64,000 nt of DNA, taken from positions 1,426,001-1,490,000 of the forward strand of contig NZ_CP031969.1 in the NCBI RefSeq assembly GCF_003443735.1, read 5' to 3'. The position numbers and the translations under genes were made by a program. Source of the stretch: Streptomyces sp. CC0208 (GTDB lineage: Bacteria > Actinomycetota > Actinomycetes > Streptomycetales > Streptomycetaceae). The stretch's first letter is position 1; each line of letters starts with the position of its first letter. This document shows positions 1 to 9,300 of the stretch, in pieces. The notes under the pieces are model-generated. The model ran no database searches, was not told the DNA's origin, and worked only from the letters and a program-made list of their open reading frames with translations.

Positions 1-550
1 CCCGTTCGCGGGGATTGGAGCGGTAGTTGTACCACTCGTCGGTGCGGTTCCACGTCGGAGAGAGCTCTGACGTGGACGGGTGGGCGCGGTCCTCGACCAC
101 CACGGTGGCGGGCTGGATCGCCGGGTGCGACTGGAAATAGGCGCCGGCGAGGCCGCCGTAGAACGCCCAGTCGTACTCGGTGTCGGCGGCCGCGTGGATG
201 CCGACGTATCCGCCGCCGTGCCGGATGTAGCCCTCGAAGGCCCGCTGTTGGGCGGGGTCGAGGACGTCGCCGGTGGTGGAGAGGAAGACGACAGCGTCGT
301 AGCGGCGCAGGTTCCGCGCGGTGAACGCGCTCGCGTCCTCGGTGGCGTCGACCGTGAAGCCGTCGGTCTCACCGAGCTGCTTCACCGCCGCGACGCCTTC
401 GGGGATCGAGTCGTGGCGGAAGCCGGCCGTCTTGGAGAAGACCAGCACCCGTTCGGTGTCCGCAGGGTGTGACGCGGCGGGTTGGGAGACGCACCCGAGG
501 AGCAGGGCGGCTCCCACAACTGCCGTCGTCCATCGTCCGGTTGTGTTCAT
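1..550 (-). CDS. ThuA-domain lipoprotein (3' end cut off by window edge)
   Basis: This gene starts with ATG at 550 and runs off the left edge, so only about 183 residues are visible. The N-terminus is a lipoprotein signal with a lipobox LLGC at about residues 18-21, so the protein is probably anchored outside the membrane. The following sequence (RVLVFSKTAGFRHDSIPEG, then a YIRHGGGYVGIHAA stretch and EYDW) is the class I glutamine amidotransferase-like fold of the ThuA family, linked to trehalose and other disaccharide use. It is the last visible gene of the minus-strand sugar operon, 14 bases after the stop of the secreted sugar dehydrogenase gene. ThuA proteins are known to be involved in disaccharide and keto-sugar metabolism; the exact reaction here is inference. 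Confidence 0.8.
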   Translation of the reverse strand, partial: MNTTGRWTTAVVGAALLLGCVSQPAASHPADTERVLVFSKTAGFRHDSIPEGVAAVKQLGETDGFTVDATEDASAFTARNLRRYDAVVFLSTTGDVLDPAQQRAFEGYIRHGGGYVGIHAAADTEYDWAFYGGLAGAYFQSHPAIQPATVVVEDRAHPSTSELSPTWNRTDEWYNYRSNPRER

Positions 551-564
551 GCGAGCCCCTCCTC

Positions 565-3075
565 TCAGCCGGTGGTGAAGGTGAAGTCGTCCACGTCGAA
601 CAGGGCGCCGGTGCCGGTCCCCTTGAAGACCAGGTAGAGCGTGGTGGTGTCCCTTGGGGCGCGGGACAGGTCGGCGGTGACGTCCTGGAAGGTCTCCCAG
701 CCGCCGGTCACCGGCACGGTCGTTTTGCCGAGCAGGGTGCCGGTCGCGGACCCCGCACGGATCTCCAGCGTGCCGCCGGAACCGCCCGAAGAGACGCGCG
801 CGGTGAGTGACTTGGCGTTGCCGAGGACGTACGGCGTGAAGGAGATCCAGTCGCCGTTGTTGATGTCGCCGACCGTGTTGCCGCCGTGTGCCGTGTCCTT
901 GGCGATGACGGAGACGCCCGAGCCGGTGCCGAAGTGCTCGGCCTGGCGGTGCCTGGGCTGCAGGACGCTCTGGTCGTGCGTGGTCAGCGGGGCCTGGCCG
1001 CCGCCACCGTTGTCGGTGTACTCGGCGTCCATCACGCCGAAGATGTTGGCGTCCTCGTCGTGGCCGCCGTCGGCGCTGGTCTGGAGGGTGCCGGTGCAGC
1101 CGTCGGCGGAGGTGACGGGGTGGCCGTGGCTGTCGTGGCCGAGGACGAAGGTGACCTTGACCTTGGCGCAGTCGATGGGCCGGCCGTCCTCGGGGTCACT
1201 GACGCGCACCTTGAAGGGGATCGTGTCCCCGAAGCTGAACAGCTGCCCGTTCTTGGGGAGTTCGAGGATCACCTTGGGCGCGGTGTTGCCGACGACGATC
1301 TGCACGCTCGCGCTGCCGGTGCGGCCCGAGGGGTCCTCGGCGGTCAGGGTCGCGGTGTAGGTGCCGTTCTTCCTGTACCTGTGCGTCGGGTTCGCCGCGG
1401 TGGACGTGCCGCCGTCGCCGAAGTCCCAGCGGTAGGTGAGGGCGTCGCCGTCCTGGTCGCTGGTGCCCTCGGAGGAGAACCGCACCCGCAGCGGTGCCTG
1501 TCCGGAGGTACGGTCGGCCGCCGCCTGCGCGACCGGGGAGTGGCCGTCGGTGGCGTTCTCGATGCGGTACAGGGCGGAGTTCTCGTCGCCGCCGAACCAG
1601 GAGACGCCGTAGTCGAGGACGTACAGCGCCCCGTCGGGGCCGAAGGCCATGTCCATCACCTGGGTGCCGGTCCAGGGGATGTCGTTGATCGACTGGACGG
1701 TGCCGTCGGCGTCGCTGGTGATGCGCTTGATCCAGCGGCGGCCGAACTCCCCGGCGAAGAAGTCGCCGTCGTAGGCCTCGGGGAACTTGACCGGTGAGTC
1801 GAGCGAGGCGTCGTAGTGGTAGACCGGGCCGCCCATCGGGGACTCGGAGCCGGTGCCGAACTCCGGTACCGATCCGCCGTCGTAGGGGATCCAGGCGGCC
1901 TGCGCCGGGGGAAGGTCGGTCAGGCCGGTGTTGTGCGGGGAGTTGTTCTTCGGCGCGGCGCAGTCGAAGGAGGCGCCGGAGGTGCCGGTGGCGAAGTCGT
2001 AGTCGACGTAGGCGTCGTTGTCGCCCGTGCAGTACGGCCATCCGAAGTTGCCGGGGCCGGTCACCCGGGCGAACTCGACCTGGCCCGCGGGGCCTCGGGC
2101 CGGGTCGGCGGCGCCGGCGTCGGGGCCGTAGTCGCCGACGTAGACGATCCCGGTCTGCTTGTCGACGCTGAAGCGGAACGGGTTGCGGAAGCCCATGGCG
2201 TAGATCTCGGGCCGGGTCCTGTCCGTGCCGGGTGCGAAGAGGTTGCCGTCGGGGATGGCGTAGGAGCCGTCGGCGTTGACCTTGATGCGCAGGATCTTGC
2301 CGCGCAGGTCGTTGGTGTTGCCGGCGGTGCGCTGGGCGTCGAAGGCCGGGTTGCGGTTGGCCCGCTCGTCGATGGGCGTGAACCCGTCGGACTGGAAGGG
2401 GTTGGAGTCGTCGCCCGTCGACAGGTAGAGGTTGCCGGCCGCGTCGAAGTCGATGTCACCGCCGACGTGGCAGCAGATGCCGCGGGTGGCGGGGATGTCG
2501 ATGATCTTCGTCTCGCTGGCCGCGTCGAGGGTGCCGTCGGTCTTCAGGACGAACCGGGAGAGCCGGTTGACGCCGTCGAAGGGGGCGAAGTCGGCCGCGG
2601 TGCCGGTCTCGGGGGCGTCGCCCGCGGGAGTGTTCAACGGGGGTGCGTAGTACAGGTAGATGAAGCGGTTGGTGGTGAACTGCGGGTCGACGCCGACGCC
2701 TTGGAGACCCTCCTCGTCGTGGGAGTAGACGGCGAGCTTGCCTGCGAGGCGGGTGGTGCCGGCCGCGTCGGTGATGCGGAGTTCGCCGTCGCGGGAGGTG
2801 TGCAGGACCGAGCGGTCCGGGAGAACGGCGAGCGACATGGGCTCGCCGACCTCGGGTTCGCCCTTGGCGAGGGTGACCTGCTGGAAGTCCTCGGCGGCGG
2901 CCGCGCCGGCGGCTCCTTCGCCGGCGACGGCTGCGCCGGCCTGGGGAGCGGCGAGGGTGAGGGAGGCGCCGGCCAGCAGGAAGCCGGTGAGCAGGGCCGC
3001 CGCTCTGCGCCAGGGGGCGCGTCGTCTGTGGGTCTCGATTCTGTCGGTCACGGTGGTGCGGTCTTTCCCGTGCAC
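565..3075 (-). CDS. Secreted PQQ-type glucose/sorbosone dehydrogenase with PKD and CBM6-like modules
   Basis: The protein has about 836 residues, starting at GTG 3075 because GGGAGG (3081-3086) sits five bases upstream; an open frame extends to 3138 without a better site. Basic residues and a hydrophobic signal come first. A six-bladed propeller of the glucose/sorbosone dehydrogenase family follows to about residue 520, with the signature HVGGDIDFDAAGNLYLSTGD. Next is a PKD domain (WDFGDGGTS, HRYRKNGTYTATLTA), an Ig-like stretch, and a C-terminal carbohydrate-binding domain with the QAEHF start and GDWISF motif of CBM6-like modules. It probably oxidises sugars bound at the cell surface or on polymers. 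It lies between the isomerase gene and the ThuA gene in the same orientation. Confidence 0.85.
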   Translation of the reverse strand: MHGKDRTTVTDRIETHRRRAPWRRAAALLTGFLLAGASLTLAAPQAGAAVAGEGAAGAAAAEDFQQVTLAKGEPEVGEPMSLAVLPDRSVLHTSRDGELRITDAAGTTRLAGKLAVYSHDEEGLQGVGVDPQFTTNRFIYLYYAPPLNTPAGDAPETGTAADFAPFDGVNRLSRFVLKTDGTLDAASETKIIDIPATRGICCHVGGDIDFDAAGNLYLSTGDDSNPFQSDGFTPIDERANRNPAFDAQRTAGNTNDLRGKILRIKVNADGSYAIPDGNLFAPGTDRTRPEIYAMGFRNPFRFSVDKQTGIVYVGDYGPDAGAADPARGPAGQVEFARVTGPGNFGWPYCTGDNDAYVDYDFATGTSGASFDCAAPKNNSPHNTGLTDLPPAQAAWIPYDGGSVPEFGTGSESPMGGPVYHYDASLDSPVKFPEAYDGDFFAGEFGRRWIKRITSDADGTVQSINDIPWTGTQVMDMAFGPDGALYVLDYGVSWFGGDENSALYRIENATDGHSPVAQAAADRTSGQAPLRVRFSSEGTSDQDGDALTYRWDFGDGGTSTAANPTHRYRKNGTYTATLTAEDPSGRTGSASVQIVVGNTAPKVILELPKNGQLFSFGDTIPFKVRVSDPEDGRPIDCAKVKVTFVLGHDSHGHPVTSADGCTGTLQTSADGGHDEDANIFGVMDAEYTDNGGGGQAPLTTHDQSVLQPRHRQAEHFGTGSGVSVIAKDTAHGGNTVGDINNGDWISFTPYVLGNAKSLTARVSSGGSGGTLEIRAGSATGTLLGKTTVPVTGGWETFQDVTADLSRAPRDTTTLYLVFKGTGTGALFDVDDFTFTTG

Positions 3076-3213
3076 GGATGCCTCCCGAAAGGGGCCGGTC
3101 GTACGGGTGGGTGCGGGTACGCCGGGATGCGCCGTCATCCCGGAACTGACCAGTGCGGCTTGCTCGTTGCCCCAGCGGTGGGGCCTACTCCGTGATCGCC
3201 GGACCGGTGCGGC

Positions 3214-4218
3214 TCATTCGTTGCCGCCGAACGCCGCGTCGAACGAGGCCGACGGGGGCTCGAAGTCGTATGCCTTGAGTCGGTTCAGTGCCTCGGGTGC
3301 GCCCTGGAGCCGGTCCATGCCGGCGTCCTCCCACTCGACCGAGATCGGGCCCTGGTAGTCGATGGAGCGCAGCATGCGGAAGACGTCCTCCCAGGGGACG
3401 TCGCCGTGGCCTGCGGAGACGAAGTCCCAGCCGCGGCGCGGGTCGCCCCAGGGCAGGTGGGAGCCGAGGCGGCCGTTGCGGCCGTCTAGGCGTTTGCGGG
3501 CTTCCTTGCAGTCGACGTGGTAGATCCGGTCGCGGAAGTCCCACAGGAAGCCCACCGGGTCGAGGTCCTGCCACACGAAGTGGGAGGGGTCGAAGTTGAG
3601 GCCGAAGGCGGCCCGGCGCCCAACGGCGTCCAGGGCCCGCTGAGTTGTCCAGTAGTCGTAGGCGATCTCGCTCGGGTGGACCTCGTGCGCGAACCGCACG
3701 CCCTCCGTGTCGAAGACGTCGAGGATGGGGTTCCAGCGTTCGGCGAAGTCCTCGTAGCCGCGGTCGATCATCGACTCGGGGGCGGGCGGGAACATGGCGA
3801 CCAGGTGCCAGATGGCGGAGCCGGTGAAGCCGATGACGGTCTCGACGCCGAAGGCACGGGCGGCCCGCGCGGTGTCCTTCATCCGGTTCGCGGCACGCTG
3901 CCGGACGCCTTCGGGGTCGCCGTCGCCCCACACCTCGCCGGGCAGGATGGCCCGGTGGCGTTCGTCGATGATGGCGTCGCAGACGGCCTGGCCGACCAGG
4001 TGGTTGGAGATCGCCCAGCACTTGAGGCCGTACTTGTCGAGGAGCGCGTGCCGGGAGTCAAGGTACGCCGGGTCGGCGAGCGCCTTGTCGACCTCGAAGT
4101 GGTCGCCCCAGCAGGCGAGTTCGAGCCCGTCGTAGCCGAAGTCGCGGGCGAGGCGGCAGACCTCTTCGAGGGGGAGGTCGGCCCACTGGCCGGTGAAGAG
4201 CGTGAACTTGCGCGGCAT
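3214..4218 (-). CDS. Sugar phosphate isomerase/epimerase (xylose isomerase-like TIM barrel)
   Basis: About 334 residues starting [17 protein letters not shown] chose the start at 4218 because it matches the usual family N-terminus and is preceded by a GAGG-type site; the open frame to 4422 overlaps the upstream gene. Metal-ligand segments of the AP-endonuclease-2/xylose isomerase-like fold are visible: [30 protein letters not shown] and SVEWEDAG. The family isomerises, epimerises or eliminates sugars and keto-sugars using a divalent metal. The start is only 14 bases from the stop of the upstream Gfo/Idh/MocA gene, so the two are likely co-translated and act on the same imported sugar. Confidence 0.88.
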   Translation of the reverse strand: MPRKFTLFTGQWADLPLEEVCRLARDFGYDGLELACWGDHFEVDKALADPAYLDSRHALLDKYGLKCWAISNHLVGQAVCDAIIDERHRAILPGEVWGDGDPEGVRQRAANRMKDTARAARAFGVETVIGFTGSAIWHLVAMFPPAPESMIDRGYEDFAERWNPILDVFDTEGVRFAHEVHPSEIAYDYWTTQRALDAVGRRAAFGLNFDPSHFVWQDLDPVGFLWDFRDRIYHVDCKEARKRLDGRNGRLGSHLPWGDPRRGWDFVSAGHGDVPWEDVFRMLRSIDYQGPISVEWEDAGMDRLQGAPEALNRLKAYDFEPPSASFDAAFGGNE

Positions 4219-4232
4219 CTCTCGGAGCCTCC

Positions 4233-5435
4233 TCAGACGGCTATCGGGGTGTAGACGGAGTTCTTCTCGGCGCTCTCCTCGACGGCCGCGAGCACGCGCT
4301 GGACCTGGAGGCCGTCGGCGAAGGAGGGTTCGGGGCGGCGGCCCTCGGCGATCGCGTGGACGAGGTCGCGGGCCTGGTGGACGAAGGTGTGCTCGTAGCC
4401 GAGGCCGTGACCCGGCGGCCACCAGGCGTCCAGGTAGGGGTGGTCGGGCTCGGTGACGAGGATGCGGCGGAAGCCGGCGTGCGCCGCGGGTTCCGTGGCG
4501 TCGTGGTAGGAGAGTTCGTTGAGGCGTTCCAGGTCGAAGGCCAACGAGCCGTGCTCACCGTTGAGTTCGATGCGCAGCGCGTTCTTGCGGCCGGTGGCGT
4601 AGCGGGTGGCCTCAAAGGAGGCGAGGGCGCCCGAGGTGAAGCGTCCGGTGAACAGGGCGGCGTCGTCGACGGTGACCTGGCCGGTGCCGGTCCCGGAGAC
4701 GGCGGCCAGGCCCTTGACGGTGCCCTCGGCCAACGGCCGTTCCCGTACGAAGGTCTCGGTCAGGGCGGAGACTCCGGCCAGTGGCTCTCCCGCCAGGTAC
4801 TGCGCGAGGTCGATGATGTGCGCGCCGAGGTCGCCGAGCGAGCCCGAGCCCGCCTGTTCCCTGCGCAGCCGCCACGTCAGCGGGAACTGCGGGTCCACGA
4901 GCCAGTCCTGGAGGTAGGTCACCCGGACGTGCCGCAGCCTGCCGAGCCGCCCCTCGGCCACCATCCGGCGGGCCAGCGCGGTGGCGGGCACCCTGCGGTA
5001 GTTGAAGCCGACCATCGCCAACTGGCCCCGCTCGAAGGCCTCTTCGGCGGCCCGGGTCATCACCTGGGCTTCCTCGACGGTGTTCGCGAGGGGCTTCTCG
5101 CACAGCACGTGCTTGCCCGCTGCGAGCGCGGCGAGCGCGATCTCGGCGTGGCTGTCGCCGGGGGTGCAGATGTCGACGAGATCGACGTCGTCGCGCTCGA
5201 TCAGCACCCGCCAGTCGGTCTCGGCGGCCGCCCAGCCGTGCCGGTCGGCTGCCCGGCGCACGGCGTCCGCGTCCCGTCCGCAGACCGCGGCCAGCACCGG
5301 GCGGCGGGGCAGGTCGAAGACGCGTCCGACGGTCCGCCAGCCCTGGGAGTGGGCGGCGCCCATGAAGGCGTAGCCGACCATGCCGACCCGGAGCGGCGGC
5401 ACCTCGGCCCCTTCTGACTGCTGCGGCTGTGCCAT
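4233..5435 (-). CDS. Gfo/Idh/MocA family NAD(P)-dependent oxidoreductase
   Basis: About 400 residues starting MAQPQQSEG; the much longer open frame to 6182 runs across the receptor gene and is not used. The N-terminal Rossmann segment reads [34 protein letters not shown] and the family hallmark [12 protein letters not shown] follow. The C-terminal half carries the [14 protein letters not shown] segment of the Gfo/Idh/MocA catalytic domain. The family oxidises or reduces sugars, inositols and sugar acids. Its place directly after an ABC sugar importer and before a xylose isomerase-like protein suggests that it oxidises the imported sugar, possibly to a keto-sugar. The substrate cannot be read from the sequence. 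Confidence 0.9.
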   Translation of the reverse strand: MAQPQQSEGAEVPPLRVGMVGYAFMGAAHSQGWRTVGRVFDLPRRPVLAAVCGRDADAVRRAADRHGWAAAETDWRVLIERDDVDLVDICTPGDSHAEIALAALAAGKHVLCEKPLANTVEEAQVMTRAAEEAFERGQLAMVGFNYRRVPATALARRMVAEGRLGRLRHVRVTYLQDWLVDPQFPLTWRLRREQAGSGSLGDLGAHIIDLAQYLAGEPLAGVSALTETFVRERPLAEGTVKGLAAVSGTGTGQVTVDDAALFTGRFTSGALASFEATRYATGRKNALRIELNGEHGSLAFDLERLNELSYHDATEPAAHAGFRRILVTEPDHPYLDAWWPPGHGLGYEHTFVHQARDLVHAIAEGRRPEPSFADGLQVQRVLAAVEESAEKNSVYTPIAV

Positions 5436-5522
5436 GCGCGATGTCCTCCTCGTCGTCGTGGCGCGGTGGGGGGTGCAGCCCGGTCCGTCGACGAACCGGG
5501 CTCCTGGGACCCGCCCCTCGGA

Positions 5523-5563
5523 CCGGGCCGGCCGGGGCGTGCTGCCGCTCGCGGCCGGCCCGG
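5523..5563 (-). other. Strong GC hairpin between receptor and oxidoreductase genes
   Basis: The 158-base gap after the receptor stop holds a perfect 11-base inverted repeat: CCGGGCCGGCC at 5523-5533 and its complement at 5553-5563, with a 19-base loop. There is no U tract, so it is more likely an RNA-stabilising or partial-termination hairpin that raises the level of the binding-protein transcript than a full terminator. That is a common arrangement in binding-protein operons, but here it is inference. Confidence 0.5.
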
Positions 5564-5593
5564 CCGGTAAGGCAGGTCCCGGGTCGGGTCGCC

Positions 5594-6646
5594 TCACTTG
5601 AAGCCGGTGGACATGTACTGGTCGACGTTGGTCTTGTCGACGACGGCCGAGTAGAGGGTGAGCGAGGCCGGGATCTCGAACTCGGCGAGGCCGCCGATGC
5701 CCTTGGACTGGCCGAGGGAGCGGGCGAGGTCGATCGCGGAGGCGGCCATGGTCGGCGGGTAGAGGACGGTCGCCTTGAGAACGCCGTTGTCCTGCTTGAT
5801 GGCCTGGAAGGCGGACAGGGCGCCCGCGCCGCCGACCATCAGGAAGTCGCCGCGGCCGGCCTGATCGATGGCGCGCAGCGCGCCCACGCCCTGGTCGTCG
5901 TCGTGGTTCCACAGCGCGTCGAAGTTCGACTGGGCCTGGAGGAGCTGGGCCATCTTGGCCTGCCCGGACTCCACGGTGAACTCGGCGGCCTGCCGGGCCA
6001 CCTTCCGCACGTTGGGGTAGTTCTTCAGGGCGTCGTCGAAGCCCTTGGTGCGCTGTTTGGTGAGTTCCAGGTTGTCGAGTCCGGCCAGTTCGATGACCTT
6101 GGCGTTCGACTTCCCCTTGAGCTTCCGGCCGATGTAGTGGCCGGCGTTGAGACCCATGCCGTAGTTGTCGCCGCCTATCCAACAGCGGTATGCCTGCGGG
6201 GTGTTGAAGATGCGGTCGAGGTTGACGACCGGGATCCCGGCGCGCATCGCCTTGAGGCCGACCTGGGTGAGGGCCTTGCCGTCCGCGGGCAGGACGACCA
6301 GCACGTCGACCTTCTTGTTGATCAGGGTCTCGATCTGGCCGATCTGCTGGGCGGTGTCGTTGGAGCCCTCGGTGATCTCCAGGGTGACGTCCGAGTACTT
6401 CTTGGCCCGGTTCTTGGCGTTGTCGTTGATGGCGTTGAGCCAGCCGTGGTCGGCCTGCGGTCCGGCGAAGCCGATGGTGACGGGCTTGCCGGGCGAGTCG
6501 GAGGCCGCGGGCTGGTCGTTCGCGGCCGGCTCGTCGTCGCCGGAGTCATTGCTGGTGCAACCTGCGAGGAGGGCACCGGCCCCGACGGCGGCGGTCCCGA
6601 AGAGCAGACCTCTGCGACTGGTGAAGCGGCTCGTGTGCTGTGGCAT
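5594..6646 (-). CDS. ABC transporter substrate-binding lipoprotein, ribose type
   Basis: About 350 residues starting MPQHTSRFTSRRGLLFGTAA. The leader has an RR pair followed by a hydrophobic core and the lipobox LLAGC, so the mature protein is an extracellular lipoprotein. After an acidic, Asn-rich linker the sequence is a type 1 periplasmic-binding fold of the ribose/galactose receptor class: VTIGFAGPQADHGWLNAINDN, a DVLVVLPADGKALTQ segment and NHDDDQGVGALRA. It lies 17 bases after the permease gene and completes a three-part importer with the permease and ATPase. The ligand is probably a mono- or disaccharide or polyol. Confidence 0.92.
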   Translation of the reverse strand: MPQHTSRFTSRRGLLFGTAAVGAGALLAGCTSNDSGDDEPAANDQPAASDSPGKPVTIGFAGPQADHGWLNAINDNAKNRAKKYSDVTLEITEGSNDTAQQIGQIETLINKKVDVLVVLPADGKALTQVGLKAMRAGIPVVNLDRIFNTPQAYRCWIGGDNYGMGLNAGHYIGRKLKGKSNAKVIELAGLDNLELTKQRTKGFDDALKNYPNVRKVARQAAEFTVESGQAKMAQLLQAQSNFDALWNHDDDQGVGALRAIDQAGRGDFLMVGGAGALSAFQAIKQDNGVLKATVLYPPTMAASAIDLARSLGQSKGIGGLAEFEIPASLTLYSAVVDKTNVDQYMSTGFK

Positions 6647-6663
6647 GGCGGTGAACCCTTTCC

Positions 6664-7683
6664 TCAGGTCGTGCTTGCGGTACGGCGCTGGACCAGCACG
6701 GCGGCGACGATGATCGCGCCCTTGGCGATCTGCTGGACGTCGCTCTGCAGGTTGTTCAGGGCGAAGATGTTGGTGATCGTGGTGAAGATCAGGACGCCGA
6801 GCACGGAGCCGGTGATGGTGCCGCGTCCCCCGCTGAGCAGGGTTCCGCCGATGATCGCGGCGGCGATGGCGTCGAGCTCGTAGAGGTTGCCGTTGGTGTT
6901 CTGGCCGGAGCCGGACAGGATGATCAGCAGGAAGGCGGCGATGCCGCAGCACAGTCCGGACAGCAGGTAGAGGTAGAGGCGCTGCCGACGGACGTCGATG
7001 CCGGCGAGCCGGGCGGCCTCGGCGTTGCCGCCGACGGCGACGGTGCGCCGGCCGAAGGTGGTGCGGTTCAGCACCAGCCAGCCGATGATCGTCACGACCG
7101 CGAAGACGAGGACCAGCGGAGGGATGCCGAGCACGTACGCGTCGCGCTCCCCGAGATCCAGCACGCTGTTGACGGTGACGACCTGCGTGCTGCCGTCGGT
7201 GATCTGCAGGGCGAGTCCGCGGGCCGAGGCGAGCATGGCGAGGGTGGCGATGAAGGGGACCATGGCGCCGTACGCGATGAGCAGCCCGTTGACCAGGCCG
7301 CAGCCGACGCCGACGATCACCGCGGTGAAGAGGATGCCCGCGAAGCCGTACTCCTGGGTGGCGACGGTGGTGGCCCACACCGAGGCGAGGGCGACGATCG
7401 CGCCGACCGAGAGGTCGATACCGCCGGAGGTGATGACGAAGGTCATGCCGACGGTGACGACACCGATCACCGAGGCCTGGGTGAGGACGAGTTGGAGGTT
7501 GCGGGTGTCGAGGAACTCGTCGGGCTTGGTGATCCCGCCGATGAGGACCAGTACGGCGAGCACACCGAGGAGGGAGAGGGTACGGACGTCGGCGCGGGCG
7601 AACACCCCTCGCCAGGCGGACGATTCGCTCACCGAAGGCACTTTGTCGGCGCTCCCCCTGGGCGGGGACACATGCTGCGTCAT
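6664..7683 (-). CDS. ABC transporter permease, RbsC family
   Basis: 339 residues with about nine to ten hydrophobic segments. The family signature is present near residue 85, where VTVGMTFVITSGGIDLSVGA matches the ribose-type permeases. GGTLLSGGRGTITGSVLGV near residue 270 is the second conserved cytoplasmic loop. Its ATG overlaps the ATPase stop in an ATGA junction (7680-7683), so the two are translationally coupled. It forms the membrane channel for the sugar delivered by the lipoprotein receptor encoded just downstream. Confidence 0.93.
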   Translation of the reverse strand: MTQHVSPPRGSADKVPSVSESSAWRGVFARADVRTLSLLGVLAVLVLIGGITKPDEFLDTRNLQLVLTQASVIGVVTVGMTFVITSGGIDLSVGAIVALASVWATTVATQEYGFAGILFTAVIVGVGCGLVNGLLIAYGAMVPFIATLAMLASARGLALQITDGSTQVVTVNSVLDLGERDAYVLGIPPLVLVFAVVTIIGWLVLNRTTFGRRTVAVGGNAEAARLAGIDVRRQRLYLYLLSGLCCGIAAFLLIILSGSGQNTNGNLYELDAIAAAIIGGTLLSGGRGTITGSVLGVLIFTTITNIFALNNLQSDVQQIAKGAIIVAAVLVQRRTASTT

Positions 7684-9200
7684 GACGCCGGGCTTCCTTC
7701 CATGACGAGGTCGAGTACACGGTGTTCGTCGAGCTCACGGGCGGGCGCCCGGTGGACGACACGGCCCTCGCGGAGCACCAGGACACGGTCGGCGAGGCCG
7801 AGCACCTCGGGGACCTCGCTGGAGACCAGCAGTACGGCCAGCCCTTCGTCGGCGAGCCGCCGGACGACCGCGTACAGCTCGGCGCGGGCTCCGACGTCGA
7901 CGCCCCGGGTGGGTTCGTCGAGCAGCAGGACCCGGCAGCCGCGCAGCAGCCAGCGGGCCAGGACGGCTTTTTGCTGGTTGCCGCCGGAAAGGGTGCGGAT
8001 CGGCACGGAAGGGTTGTCGGGCCGCAGGGACAGTTCGCGGGTCGCAGCCCGGGCCGCGCCGAGTTCGGCACGCCGGTCGATCCAACCGGCCCTGGAGAAG
8101 CGGGACATGGAGGAGACGGACACGTTGCGGGTGACCGACTCCAGCATGAGCAGGGCCTGCGCCTTGCGTTCCTCGGGGGCGAGCCCGATCCCGGCGCGGA
8201 CGGCGGCGCGGACACTGCCGGGCTTCAACGCCCGTCCGTTCACGGAGACATGACCGGCGGTGGGCTTGCGGGCGCCGTAGACCGTCTCCAGGATCTCGGA
8301 TCGTCCCGAGCCGACGAGCCCGGCGAGTCCGACGATCTCCCCGGGGTGGATCACGAGGTCAAGTGGCTCGAACTCGCCCTGGCGGGACAGTCCTTGGACC
8401 TCCAGCAGCGGCCTCTCCCCTTGTGCGGGAGCCGTCGGCCGCTCCGGAAAGACGTATTCGACGTTCCGGCCCGTCATCAGCGCCACCACCTCTCGCGTCG
8501 GCGTCGACTTGGCGGGCAGTCCGACCGCGACGGCCCGGCCGTCCTTGAGGACCGTCACCCGGTCGCCGATCCGCCGGATCTCCTCCAGGCGGTGGGAGAT
8601 GTAGACGACGGCGACGCCCTCGGCGGTGAGGTCGCCGACGATCCGGAAGAGGTTGTCGACCTCGTCCGGGTCGAGGGCGGCGGACGGCTCGTCCATCACG
8701 ATGAGCCGTACGTCGTGGGAAAGGGCCCGCGCCATGGACACGATCTGCTGCTGCGCCGCGGGCAACTCCCCGACCAGGCGCGCCGGATCGATCTCCGGGT
8801 GCCCGAGTCGTCGTAGCAGCGCGGCGGTGGACTGACGGGCCGCCTTGCCGCGTACGACGAACCCGGCCGTGGTGGGTTCATGGCCCAGGTGGACGTTCTC
8901 GGCGACGGACAGGTGCTCCACCAGGTCGAGTTCCTGGTAGATGGTGGCGATGCCGAGGCGCATGGCGGCGATCGGCGAGCGCAGGGCGACCTCCTCGCCG
9001 CGCCAGCGCAGGCGGCCGGTGTCGGGCTGGTGGGCGCCGGCCAGCACCTTGATGAGGGTGGACTTCCCGGCTCCGTTCTGGCCGAGCAGACAGTGCACTT
9101 CGCCGGCCTGGACGTCGAGGTCGACGCCGTCGAGGGCCCGGACTCCGGGGAACGACTTGGTGATGCCGGACATGCTGAGCAGCGGTGGTTCTGGTGCCAT
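7680..9200 (-). CDS. Sugar ABC transporter ATP-binding protein, RbsA/MglA type
   Basis: 506 residues with two fused nucleotide-binding domains, as in RbsA and MglA. The first has Walker A GQNGAGKST at residues 40-48, Walker B LIVMDEPSAALD and switch His in YISHRLEE. The second has a degenerate P-loop (GLVGSGRSE), signature LSGGNQQKAV and LLLDEPTRGVDVG. This asymmetry is normal for the family. It energises uptake through the permease and receptor genes that follow. A ribosome site AAGGGGA precedes the ATG at 9200. The 100-base gap upstream carries a 15-base tandem repeat. Confidence 0.94.
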   Translation of the reverse strand: MAPEPPLLSMSGITKSFPGVRALDGVDLDVQAGEVHCLLGQNGAGKSTLIKVLAGAHQPDTGRLRWRGEEVALRSPIAAMRLGIATIYQELDLVEHLSVAENVHLGHEPTTAGFVVRGKAARQSTAALLRRLGHPEIDPARLVGELPAAQQQIVSMARALSHDVRLIVMDEPSAALDPDEVDNLFRIVGDLTAEGVAVVYISHRLEEIRRIGDRVTVLKDGRAVAVGLPAKSTPTREVVALMTGRNVEYVFPERPTAPAQGERPLLEVQGLSRQGEFEPLDLVIHPGEIVGLAGLVGSGRSEILETVYGARKPTAGHVSVNGRALKPGSVRAAVRAGIGLAPEERKAQALLMLESVTRNVSVSSMSRFSRAGWIDRRAELGAARAATRELSLRPDNPSVPIRTLSGGNQQKAVLARWLLRGCRVLLLDEPTRGVDVGARAELYAVVRRLADEGLAVLLVSSEVPEVLGLADRVLVLREGRVVHRAPARELDEHRVLDLVMEGSPAS

Positions 9201-9232
9201 GAGGTCCCCTTGGCGGGCGTGCGGGCCGGATT

Positions 9233-9269
9233 CAGGGCAGGGCGAAGCAGGGCAGGGCGAAGCAGGGCG
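9233..9269. repeat. 15-bp tandem repeat upstream of the ABC ATPase gene
   Basis: Two perfect copies of CAGGGCAGGGCGAAG (9233-9247 and 9248-9262) are followed by a 7-base partial copy. The array lies between the ROK gene stop and the ATPase ribosome site. It may be slippage-prone DNA that changes the spacing in the operon leader. No protein frame uses it. Confidence 0.75.
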
Positions 9270-9300
9270 CCGTACTGGGATGCCTGACGGATTCGAGTGC

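Noticed and set aside
4233..6182. Possible fusion of the receptor region to the Gfo/Idh/MocA gene in one 649-codon frame.
   Set aside because: The extra N-terminal part is out of frame with the receptor gene and reads as Arg/Pro-rich noise; a normal start exists at 5435.
9233..9269. The 15-base repeat as an attachment site of an integrative element.
   Set aside because: There is no tRNA, integrase or matching second site; a simple tandem duplication explains it.
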